From NCBI GenBank assembly GCA_963765875.1, contig CAVXYK010000014.1:174786-238785 (forward strand): a stretch of 64,000 nucleotides of DNA, in the 5' to 3' direction. Below are positions 28,124 through 38,200 of this stretch, piece by piece. How positions within the stretch are numbered: position 1 is the stretch's first letter; each line of letters begins with the position of its first letter. The DNA is from JAWKOK01 sp963765875. Its GTDB lineage: Bacteria > Chloroflexota > Anaerolineae > Caldilineales > Caldilineaceae. Below the pieces are notes generated by a model, which was not told the origin of the DNA, ran no database searches, and saw nothing but the letters and a program-made list of their open reading frames with translations. The position numbers and the translations under genes were made by a program.

Positions 28124-28321
28124 GAATAGACTCTCTTGCGCTCCATCAGCGTACAGCGCCTACGTCGGTGCAGGCTGCCGCCACTGGTATGACTGTTGCT
28201 CTTTTCGGTTCAGGCGCGCGTCTACCAACGAGACAAACCATGTCACGTGACACCTCTGGACAGTTTAGTCGTCCCGGAGCTAGACGGCAATCAAACAACG
28301 AGCATCTCTGATTTATTGCCG

Positions 28322-28344
28322 GTGTTGGCGCTTTCCGCCAACAC
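28322..28344. repeat. Perfect 9-bp hairpin in non-coding gap
   Basis: GTGTTGGCG-CTTTC-CGCCAACAC forms a perfect stem with a five-base loop. The gap 28124-28535 separates two divergent genes and should hold both promoters, but no convincing -35/-10 pair stands out. The word GTGTTGGCGCTTT recurs near 56236. Confidence 0.6.
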
Positions 28345-28535
28345 ACCCGAATCAATCGTAGGGCGGCGCAACGGCCACAAATGAATGCAGAACGTGCAGC
28401 TAGAGGTGAATGTATTCACGCTGGTAGCGAAATCATGCGAACACCATTGTTGGCAGATGCATTCTAAGCCGAGATTCGCTATACTTCACCATACCTTTCG
28501 TCAGTTGGATTCCGTCTGCAATTCCCAAACGGGGC

Positions 28536-31500
28536 ATGAACGCCATGAAAGAGAAACTGGTTGTCTACATACCGATGGATCGGCGTCATGCCATGGCGCG
28601 AGCCGCAACGCTGAGCAATCGCACGGCAGGAGCCGCCCTATTTGCCGACATATCCGGGTTCACGTCGCTGGCCGAAACCCTGGTCCATGAGTTGGGTCCA
28701 CAACGCGGCGCAGAGGAACTAACCCGCTACCTGAACCTTATCTACGACGTCATCATCGATCACGTCCATGAGTATCAAGGCAGTGTCATCGCGTTCGCCG
28801 GAGATGCGATCACCTGTTGGATGGATGGCGACGATGGCCTGCGCTCGGTGAGCTGTGGGCTGGCCATGCAACGGGCCATGCAGCGAATTGCTGAGATCCG
28901 AACGCCTGCAGGCAGCGTAGTCACCATCAGCATCAAAGTGGCCGTGGCAGCGGGCCCAGCAAGGCGCTTCTGCGTTGGCGATCCGTCCATCCGTCTGATC
29001 GATGCCCTGGCAGGGGAGACCATGGTGCGGCTGGCCGCGGCCGAGCACCAGGCTCAACAGGGCGAGGTCATCGTGGATATGCAGACCATGGAGGCCCTAA
29101 AGGATGCGGTCCAGTTCGGGACCATTCGCACCAATCCTGATTCGAGAGACAGGTTCGGTGTCGTCAGCAGCCTACGGCAGGAGACTGCGCTGTTGCCTTG
29201 GTCGGCGCTGGATGTGGAGGCCATTTCTCTGCACGATATTCGAAGCTGGCTTCTGCCTTCGGTCTATGAAAATATCACGCGTGGGCTAGAAGAGTTCTTG
29301 GCTGAGTTGCGTCCGACAGTCGCACTCTTTCTGCGTTTCAGCGGCATCGATTACGACGCAGATGAGGAGGCAGGGCAGAAGCTCGACACCTACATCCGCT
29401 GGGTGCAGGCCACGGTCGCGAACTATGGAGCGACGTTTGTCGATCTCAATATTGGCGACAAGGGCAGCTACATCTACATCAATGTCGGCGCTCCCGTAGC
29501 CTACGAAAACAACACCGAGCTTGCCGCGTTGACGGCACTGGCCCTGCTGCAACCGCCCGACAACCTGGCGCATATCGAGCCGCACCAGATCGGCATCAGC
29601 CAAGGCAGAATGCGTGCCGGCGTCTATGGCGGCGCCAACCATCGAACCTACGGCGTGCTTGGCGATGAAGTAAACCTGGCGGCTCGCCTGATGATGGCAG
29701 CAAAACCGGGTCAGATCCTGGTCAGCCAGGCAGCTCAACAGTCGATCAAGCAGGCTTTTGTATTTGAAGCGCTGCCGGGCATACACGTCAAAGGCAAACG
29801 CGATCCGGTTACAGTCTACTCACTGATCGGTGTGGAACACAATCAGCAAGGACAGGGTGCAAGCCATGCGCTGCCCATGGTCGGGCGGACGGAGCAATTG
29901 GCCCAACTTGAGCAATTGCTTGCCGACGTAGCTCAGGATCAGGGCCAGATCGTTGGATTGGTTGGTGAGGCAGGCATCGGGAAGTCCAGACTGGTCGCCG
30001 AAGTCCTGCAACTGGTGAAGGAACGCGTATGGGAGAGCCACCTTGGTGCATGTGAGTCACACGGTCAGAACAGCAGCTATCTGGTCTGGCGTCCAATTTG
30101 GCGCAACTTGTTCGCACTGGACCCGGCAGCTTCGACCGAGGAGCAAATTGAGAGCGTAAGCAAGCAGGTTGCGAACCTCGACCCTCAATGGATTTCTCGG
30201 ATTCCGCTTCTAGATGTTGTTTTGCAGCTTCCTATCCCTGACAACGACCTGACCGGATCGCTGGATGCCAAGATTCGCAAGACCTCCCTACATGCGCTTC
30301 TGGTGGATCTATTGCTGGCGCTGACAGATTCGAAGCCGACGCTGATCGTGCTCGATGACTGTCAGTGGATGGACCCGCTCTCTTCTGAACTGCTGCACGA
30401 CGTGAGCCACAGCATCAGTGACAAGCACATCTGCCTACTGCTGGTATCAAGAGAATCACCCTTGTCCAGTTTGACTCTATCGGATGCAGCGGCGACCTAT
30501 ACCGAACTTCAGCTGGATCAATTCAGCCCCGAGGAAGCTGCCCAACTGATTCAACTTCAGTTGAATCATCTATCGGGCAATACTTTGCCGCTTTCTGAGC
30601 AACTGGCAGAGCGGTTGGTAACGCAGGCGCAGGGCAATCCATTCTATCTTGAGGAACTGATTGCCTACCTCTATTTCCAAGGGTTGCTGAACGAGAACGA
30701 TTGGGATTCAGTTCAGCCTGAACTACCGGAAAGCCTGCATCGCCTGGTATTGAGCCGGCTGGATCAACTGCCCGAAAGCCAGCGTGTCACGGCGCGTGTG
30801 GCCAGTGTTGTTGGACGCGTCTATCGGGCAGCGTGGCTGTGGGGAGCCTATCCTTCGCTCGGGGATCCGGAAGAAGTACGCATGGATCTGGAAGCGCTAC
30901 ACCGGCAGGATCTGACCGAGCGCGATCTGGGTGAACCCGAACAGACCTACCACTTTAGACAGCTGCTTACCCAGACCGTGACCTACGACAGCCTGCCCTA
31001 TGCCATGCGCAGAGGAATCCATGAGCAGATTGGCCGCTTTATCGAAACGACCTACGCAGATGAGTTGGACAACTATCTCGATCTACTCGCCCACCACTAC
31101 GGCAACAGCGAGAACAAGGAGAAGCAGATTCACTACTTGTTGCGTGCCGGCGAAGCCGCGCAAGCCAAGTATAACAATGTGGCAGCCATCGACTATTTCC
31201 GCCGCCTGTTGCCGATGCTCCCAACTGGGAAGCGCATTGACGTGCAATTGAAGTTGGGACAGGTGCTTGAACTGACCGGTCAGTGGGATGAGGCGAAGGC
31301 GCTCTATGAAAAAGGATTGATTGAGGTACAGCAGACCGGTGATCGGCATGGCCAAGCATGGTGTGAAATGGCCCTGGGAGAACTCCTGCATAAACAGGGC
31401 AATTTCGACGAGGCGTGGAATTGGTTGAACCAAGCACATGCCGCGTTCGAAGAATCAGACGACCGAGCTGGAATTGGCCAGGTGCTGCACTATATGGGTA

Positions 31501-32213
31501 CGATGGCCACTCAGCAAGGGGCCTACGAGGATGCACGTTTGTGCTATCAGAAAAGTTTAGCTATTCGCCAACAGTTAGGCGATCAACGACAGGCCGCATA
31601 TCTACTCGGAAACTTAGGCATCGTTGCACGGCGCCAAGGCGAACCTGACGAGGCACGACGGCTATACGAAGAGAGCCTGGCAATTCGTCGAGGGCTTGGC
31701 GACCGCTGGGGTATTGCCAATTCGCTCAACAATCTTGGAAACCTGACGGTCGATCATGGAGATCTTGTAACAGCATATGAGCAACTTGACGAGGCGGTCG
31801 CTATCCATAGACAACTCGGTGATCGATGGATGATCGGCAACGCATTGAACAACCTGGGCAACGTTGCACGTGCACAGCACGATCACAAGACAGCCAAAAC
31901 GCTCTATGACGAGAGCCTTTCGATCTATCGCCAATTGGGGGACAAGTGGGCTTTGGCCTACCTATTGGAGGATGTCGGCATTCTAGTAGCGCAACAGGGC
32001 AAGGGCGATGCGGCCCTGACCCTGGTCGGCGCGGCGGCCAGCCTGCGCGAGGAGATTGGCGCACCGCTGACCGAAGGCGAGGCAAGCAAGTTGAATGCAG
32101 CCCTGGCCCCGGCCCTTGCCACCCTCAACGCCGACCAACAAGCGGCATCAAGCGAGGCCGGCAAGGCGATGTCATTGTCAGATGCTGTCGACTACGCGCA
32201 GCTTCATACGTAG
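28536..32213 (+). CDS. Class III nucleotide cyclase-AAA-TPR regulator
   Basis: A 1,225-residue single frame. Two class III cyclase homology domains come first. Domain 1 (about 25-210) has both metal sites (FADISGFT and IAFAGDAI). Domain 2 (about 250-435) reads LFLRFSGID, losing the first metal Asp, but keeps YGVLGDEVNLAARLM. A STAND-like AAA ATPase follows, with Walker A GLVGEAGIGKSRL and Walker B LIVLDDCQWMD, then about ten TPR repeats from residue 900 to 1190 (for example ALYEKGLIEVQQTGDRHGQAWCEMA). The paired active/degenerate domains could form one intramolecular cyclase site. The ATPase-TPR part suggests activation by a bound partner. ATG 28545 is a possible alternative start. Confidence 0.88.
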   Translation: MNAMKEKLVVYIPMDRRHAMARAATLSNRTAGAALFADISGFTSLAETLVHELGPQRGAEELTRYLNLIYDVIIDHVHEYQGSVIAFAGDAITCWMDGDDGLRSVSCGLAMQRAMQRIAEIRTPAGSVVTISIKVAVAAGPARRFCVGDPSIRLIDALAGETMVRLAAAEHQAQQGEVIVDMQTMEALKDAVQFGTIRTNPDSRDRFGVVSSLRQETALLPWSALDVEAISLHDIRSWLLPSVYENITRGLEEFLAELRPTVALFLRFSGIDYDADEEAGQKLDTYIRWVQATVANYGATFVDLNIGDKGSYIYINVGAPVAYENNTELAALTALALLQPPDNLAHIEPHQIGISQGRMRAGVYGGANHRTYGVLGDEVNLAARLMMAAKPGQILVSQAAQQSIKQAFVFEALPGIHVKGKRDPVTVYSLIGVEHNQQGQGASHALPMVGRTEQLAQLEQLLADVAQDQGQIVGLVGEAGIGKSRLVAEVLQLVKERVWESHLGACESHGQNSSYLVWRPIWRNLFALDPAASTEEQIESVSKQVANLDPQWISRIPLLDVVLQLPIPDNDLTGSLDAKIRKTSLHALLVDLLLALTDSKPTLIVLDDCQWMDPLSSELLHDVSHSISDKHICLLLVSRESPLSSLTLSDAAATYTELQLDQFSPEEAAQLIQLQLNHLSGNTLPLSEQLAERLVTQAQGNPFYLEELIAYLYFQGLLNENDWDSVQPELPESLHRLVLSRLDQLPESQRVTARVASVVGRVYRAAWLWGAYPSLGDPEEVRMDLEALHRQDLTERDLGEPEQTYHFRQLLTQTVTYDSLPYAMRRGIHEQIGRFIETTYADELDNYLDLLAHHYGNSENKEKQIHYLLRAGEAAQAKYNNVAAIDYFRRLLPMLPTGKRIDVQLKLGQVLELTGQWDEAKALYEKGLIEVQQTGDRHGQAWCEMALGELLHKQGNFDEAWNWLNQAHAAFEESDDRAGIGQVLHYMGTMATQQGAYEDARLCYQKSLAIRQQLGDQRQAAYLLGNLGIVARRQGEPDEARRLYEESLAIRRGLGDRWGIANSLNNLGNLTVDHGDLVTAYEQLDEAVAIHRQLGDRWMIGNALNNLGNVARAQHDHKTAKTLYDESLSIYRQLGDKWALAYLLEDVGILVAQQGKGDAALTLVGAAASLREEIGAPLTEGEASKLNAALAPALATLNADQQAASSEAGKAMSLSDAVDYAQLHT

Positions 32214-32268
32214 GCCGTTCCAGAAAAACAGATGCCCCGGAGCAAGTCCCCGACACCCTGACAACTCA

Positions 32269-35200
32269 TCAAGGAACCCAGACAAACCAGACCTCTGACG
32301 CGCCGACCAAGCCACCGTAGACATCTCGATATTCCAACGTCGAGCCGCCGGCGGCCATCTCCTCGGCCACGCTGCGAGAAAGCTCTAAGGCATCGGGCGT
32401 GAGTTTCAGTATGCTCGAATCGCTTACCTCGTCTCCGACTTGTGGCGCACCAACGAAATCATGGCTGAACAGTTCGGAGCCATTCTTCACCACTACGATC
32501 AAGTCATCCACCCACAGTTCCTGCACCCGATCCGGTGCGCCGGAAAGATAGAAACGCCCATCAGCGGGCAATGTCGCACGGTTCAAGATGATCGGTGCGC
32601 TGAAGAAGGATTCACCTACAACGGCCGGTCTTGATTCGATGGCAGCGAAGGCACTGTCAATCAACGGATCTGTCTGCAGCGCTTGCATGGCAATCGGTAG
32701 GTAGCGCTTGGCAACGATAGGCGCAAACGTCGCCGTACAGCTCTTGGGCCCGTCCATGGTCACCACACCATCACTGCAGTCAGCATCGCCGTCCCAATCG
32801 ATGAAGAGAGAATCAGCGGCAGATAGTGCCTTGAGGGAAACTACCCCGCCTTCGGGGAAGCTCGCGCTACACGTCGACCCACAGTCGATGCCGGCGGGCG
32901 CACTTGTGACCACGCCCGATTCCGCCACCGTCACCGACAGCATGTATGTGGCGACCGGGTTGCGCGTGTTGGTAAAAGTGCAGGTCACATCGGCGTCGGG
33001 CATGATCAGACTACCACTGGTGGTCGTGCCCACTGTCTTGGCCGGATCATTACAACGAAACGTTGTCGTGTAATCAGTCAGTGCGGCGCCTATCTCTGCA
33101 ACCTCGCTGAAGTTGACGCTCGCACCGACTGCCACCGTGGCGACGGCATTTGCCCCGTCCCCCCCGGCTGCGCCCGTGATGCCGTTGGCGTTCATGGTAA
33201 ACCGACCCTCATCGGTGCTCGGCACGAGGTTCTTGACCACCGTCAACGTGCGTTCGGAGAGCGTAAACGTCGCCGTGCAGTTCTTGGCCCCGTCCATGGT
33301 CACCACACCATCGCTGCAGTCGGCATCGCCGCCCCAATCGACGAAGAGAGAATCAACCGCCGGCGTGGCCTTGAGAGCAACGACCCCACCTTGCGGAAAG
33401 GCCCCGTTGCACGTCGCTCCGCAGTCGATGCCAGCAGGCGCGCTTGTGACCACGCCCGAGCCTGTGCCCGTCACTGTCAACGATAGCGGATATGTGACGG
33501 CTGAGTTGAGCGTGTTGGTGAACGTACAGGTCACATCATCGCCAGCCGACAGGTCGATGTTGTCGGGCCTGTCGCCGTTGTTGCAGGTGGCGCTGGTCAG
33601 GGTCCATCCCTCGGGTACGGTCTCGGCCAGGTCGTAATTGCCTGTTTGCAGGTCGCTGAAGACCCGTTGGGCCGCGCCGCCGGATGTGGTCAGGTCTAAA
33701 GTCGTCCGGCGATAGACTGCTGCTGGTGAAGCTGAATGTGCCGTCGCCGCCCAACGCCTGTTTGACCACCGTCAGGCTGGCCCGCGTGCTGTCCAGAACC
33801 ACGAAGGGCGTGCCCTCCAGTTGGCTCAGATTTGGCACGCTGTCGCCGGTCACACTGAAACTGACCGTCATGTTGCCAGTGTCGACCATTGCGCCTTCAA
33901 TCGGCTGCCACTGGCCGTCTGCGCGGCACCAGGCGAGCATCGGCACGCCCTCACTGCTTGAGTAGTCAACAACCAGGTCGAGGCTGTCGACGCCGGTCGG
34001 GTTCTCCAGAAGCACGTCAACGAACGAGCCGAGGGGGATGATCGTTGGGCCGGTCGGGCACGGGTTTCCGGCGAAGGAAGCCACACCCATCCACGGAATG
34101 CCGGGGCCGCTCTTCGTGACGACGAGGGCAGGCGGCTGCTCCGGTGTCTGGAGGCTGAACTCATTGGGCGTTGACCGCTGCTGCACCGACGAAACTGTCG
34201 TGCCAAACTCGGACACGAATACTTTGGCGGAGTCGCTGATGGTTGTGCCTGGCAATATGGCATAGATGCCGGCAACGACGTCGGTCATGGGGGCTGTGTA
34301 GGTAACCGCGGCATTGCCGTCGCCATCGGTGACGGCAGCTAGAGTGTCCAGACTGCCGCCACCGCTCTCGATAGCAAAGTTGACTGTTGCGCCCGCCGCA
34401 GCGGGAAGAACCCGGGCCGTCAGCAGCGTCGATCCGCCCCAGGATACGCCAGGATCTTTGGCCGTATGGCTGAGTTCGGCAACGGTGAACGCGGTCACCG
34501 TGATCTCATCCGAGGCCGACAGGCCGCCATCATTCGCGATCAAGCGCAGCCGGTAGAGACCGGCGGCAGAAAAGCTGACACCAGTCACCTCTGACGTCTC
34601 AGCATCGAACGTGGCGCTGCCCGGCCCATCAAGCTGGCTCCACAATCGCGTCGTGACGCCGGGATCAATCGGCGCCCCATCATCGCTGACGCTGCACGAA
34701 AGTGTCACGCCGGCCGGCAGCGGCACAGAGAGTGGTGCATCCGGACAGCTCACGACAGGCGGATCGTTCTCAATGCGCAGCGTTCCCCCCACCGTGGATG
34801 GTAGATAGTTGCTGTCGGTCAGGATCTGTGTGCCACTCGGCAGCGGTATCGCTCCGCTGAAGTAGACATTTACGGTGTAGTCGCCTTTGGGCAATAGAAT
34901 CGGACCAAAGCGGACCTCTCCCACAAAGTTCGTGATCCCGGACTCGACGTAGGTGCTGCCGCCGCCGCTGACAACCAGGTAGACGCTCTTGGCATTGAGG
35001 CGCGACCCATCTGCGCTGGTGAGTGTCGCCGTCATTGTCGACGTAGCGCCTGCCTGAACAGCGGTGGTGTTCGGTGAGAATACGAGGTTCGTATTCTGCT
35101 TTTGGACCGTGAGCGAGCTGGTGGCCTCCGATGGCTGATAGTCGAGAGTACCTGCGAAGCCGGCGCGTACATCGGTCTCGCCCGGCCGGCTGAGGATCGG

Positions 35201-38200
35201 CATGGTGACGGAGGCCAGGCCGTTGCCGTCGGTCGTTGCGTTGCGCTGCTGCGAGCCGATGGCGAACCTGATCGGCTGGCCGGCCAGCGGCCGCCCGATT
35301 GTATCGGTCAGGCGTGCCGAGAAGGTTACCTGCGTGCCATAGACAGCTGAGGTAGGCGCAGCCTCTAGCGTCAGCCCCGTTGTCGCGGCCTGACCTGTCT
35401 CACCATTGCCGCCGGTCAGATCCCCAGGGTCTACGCCCGGCGAGTAGTATTCGCCCAGATTAGTCGCCATGGAGACCAACCCCACCCCATTGGCTGCGTG
35501 CACCATGAAGCGGATATTTTCTGCCGGCGTTCCGTCAAGCGACAATAGACCGTTCCACAGTTTCGAGTCGACGGTATCCTGTTCCAAGTCGAGCGCTTTC
35601 CAGAGTCCGTTGCATACGGCGCCCTCACAAGAAGTGTAGGTTACCCAAACTTCTTGAACGCCTGCGGCCGGGTCGCCTACCACTGTGATCTCAAAAATCA
35701 CCTTGCCTGTATCAACGGTCGAACTTATGTTGGCTATGTTCGGCGGCGCGGCCGATGCGGGTGTGCTGCCCGCCGCATACGTCGTGATATTGTTGCTGTA
35801 GAAAAGCCGGAATTGCATGTTGCTCCACTTGCGCAGGATCCCCGTCAAGCTGGTCGGATCGTCCGACCGATATTGGCCGGGGACCAAGGCCAGGCGCGTA
35901 AGACCGTTGGTCGGATTGGCCAGCAGATCGAAGTAGTTGATCCGCCAGGGAACAATCGGGAAGAAGACCTGGGAAAGGAAGGGGGCATGAACACCCCGGA
36001 TCTCGGTCGCGGCTGCCCCTGTCAGCGGAAGGATGTCAGTCAGGTCGGTATAGGCGCCGCCGCGGAAGCCAACCCCGCGCAGCACGGTATCGACCACGCC
36101 AACGTCGCGCAGGTCGAGCGGCAGTACCGGTTCGACAGGATTACTGATCACGCCATCCGTGCCCGAAAGATAGGTTGCGACGACCGTACTGTCATCGCTG
36201 ACGCTGGAGAGCAACACCGTATTTTCCGTCAGACCGAATGTCACCGTGATATCCGACGACTGCAACCCCAGGGTGAGGCCGGGATTGCGCGTGCTGTCCG
36301 TGACGTTATTCACGGTCGCCGACAATCCGACGGGCGTCGTGCGGCCGGCGGGCAAGTTGATGCGCATCATGGGCAGCCCAAAGAGGGTGGTCACGTGGTA
36401 GGCTTTCTCATGGATGCCGCGTATCTCGGTCGTCTCAGATAGAAAGCGCTGTTTGGCTGCCACGAGCGCTTTGCCGACGGGCACCGGCTCGGCGCCGACC
36501 CGCAGTTCCTGGCTGAAGTTGAGGTAGATTCGCTCATTGTATTTCAAGAAGTCGGTGTCGCCGTATTGGTAACCGGTCCCTGCTATTAGCATCGCTCCCT
36601 TGCTGGCAAAGGCCTGTGGCCAGTCCGGTTGTGCGGTCAGTCCGGCGATTCCATGTTCGTTGACGGTATTGTAGCCCGAGTGGCAGCCGTTACTGAAGAC
36701 GAGCACGTTCTGGAGATCGACTGATGCGTCGGCCACCTCTGACGCCAGGAGACGCGTGCTGTAGTCGGCGGCCAGCGCGCTGTTGGCGCTGAAGTGACCG
36801 GCCAAAAAGACCACATCATACCGTCTCCCCGACAATTCTGAGCGAAGCTCGTCGGCAGTCCATACGCGAGGATCTGTACTCAATGGCGAAAAGTCCCGCG
36901 GCGCAATCAGTGAATCAACGGGAGCGCCGATCCCAGCCGCCAATTCGGCTTGAACCGCAAGGGCCGCATCTTCCATAAAGTCATAACCGGTCACCAGGGC
37001 CGAGGTCGGATCGGGTACGACGCCCGGCGTACCCGCCGTCACGGTGGCATCGTAGGCCGCCAACATCATGAGAATATCGGAAGGCGTCTCCACCAGCCGT
37101 CCCACCGCCAGGTTCGCGATAGGCAATTCTGTATTGCTCAGGGAGAGGGTCGTGGCCGCCCCATAGGCATCCTGGCCCAGCACATAGCCAAGAATCAAGC
37201 TGGCAAAGGAGGTCGTCTGCTGATCGACAGGCGGTTGGAAATTCTTCTCATTGGCCAACAGGGCGCGGTCCGGATAGCGGAAGAAAGGAATCACGTCATC
37301 GTTGCCGACCACGACGATATACTCGAGGCCCGGATTGAGTTCCCAGTAGGCATCAACAATCTTCTTGACGGCATTGGCTACCAGGTTTTTGGCCGGTGGA
37401 CACGCCTTGGCCCCATCAGCCTGCAGGTTGGCCGCGGCCACAGCAGCGTCAGCACCTACATCAACGACGACACCTGCTATCTCACTGCGCGCGGCGAGAG
37501 CGGCCAGTTGGGCTTGCACGGTCGGTATAAGCGGATCCGCTGAATCCATACGCGCCAGATCGGTGAGAATGAGCGTCCGGTAGTTGCCGGTCACGGGAGT
37601 CAACGTGCTGTCCGCCAATGTCGAGACGAGAGATTCACAGACGCCAGCAGTTTGCTGCACCTCAAGGTTGTAAGTCGCGGTCGGGTTGAAGGCGCCGTTA
37701 CGACCGCGCACACGGATATAGTAATCTCCGCTATTGTCCCAGGTATCGACTGCAATGGTCTCATCGGCGAGCCCATCGAATGCGGACACAGCAACGAACG
37801 CACGCAGTTGTGCGCTGGAGTAGGCAACATCGGGCGCAAAGGCATCCGGCGCGAACGCATCTGGGGCAAAGGCGTCCGGCGCAAAGGCATCCGGGGCGAA
37901 GGCATCCGGAGCGAAGGCGTCCGGAGCGAAGGCGTCCGGGGCGAAGGCATCCGGGGCAAAGGCATCCGGAGCGAAGGCATCCGGAGCGAAGGCATCCGGG
38001 GCAAAGGCATCCGGAGCGAAGGCGTCCGGGGCAAAGGCGTCTGGAGCAAAAGCGTCTGGGGCAAAGGCGTCTGGAGCAAAAGCGTCTGGGGCAAATTCCG
38101 CAGTAAGTTTAACCAATTGTTCAGTAGTTGACGGCGCAGACAACTCATTGTGTATCGCCTGGATATCCTTATAGATCGTCAAATCGTAGTTGGCGGGCAG

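Noticed and set aside
28124..28300. A SAM or other riboswitch upstream of the homocysteine methyltransferase
   Set aside because: No conserved core sequence or multi-stem fold could be recognised; only a simple hairpin further away.
33113..36442. Several long plus-strand open frames opposite the giant surface gene
   Set aside because: They are antisense shadows of a high-GC coding gene; their products are low-complexity and lack start sites.
37829..38095. CRISPR-like array
   Set aside because: The units are contiguous with no spacers, 15 bases long and in frame with a coding gene; no cas gene is present.
37600..38148. Open frames on both strands across the FAPDA array (for example Arg/Met/Pro-rich and Gly/Lys/Arg-rich products)
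   Set aside because: They exist only because the 15-base unit has no stop codon in these frames. The minus-strand FAPDA frame is the one embedded in a real protein.
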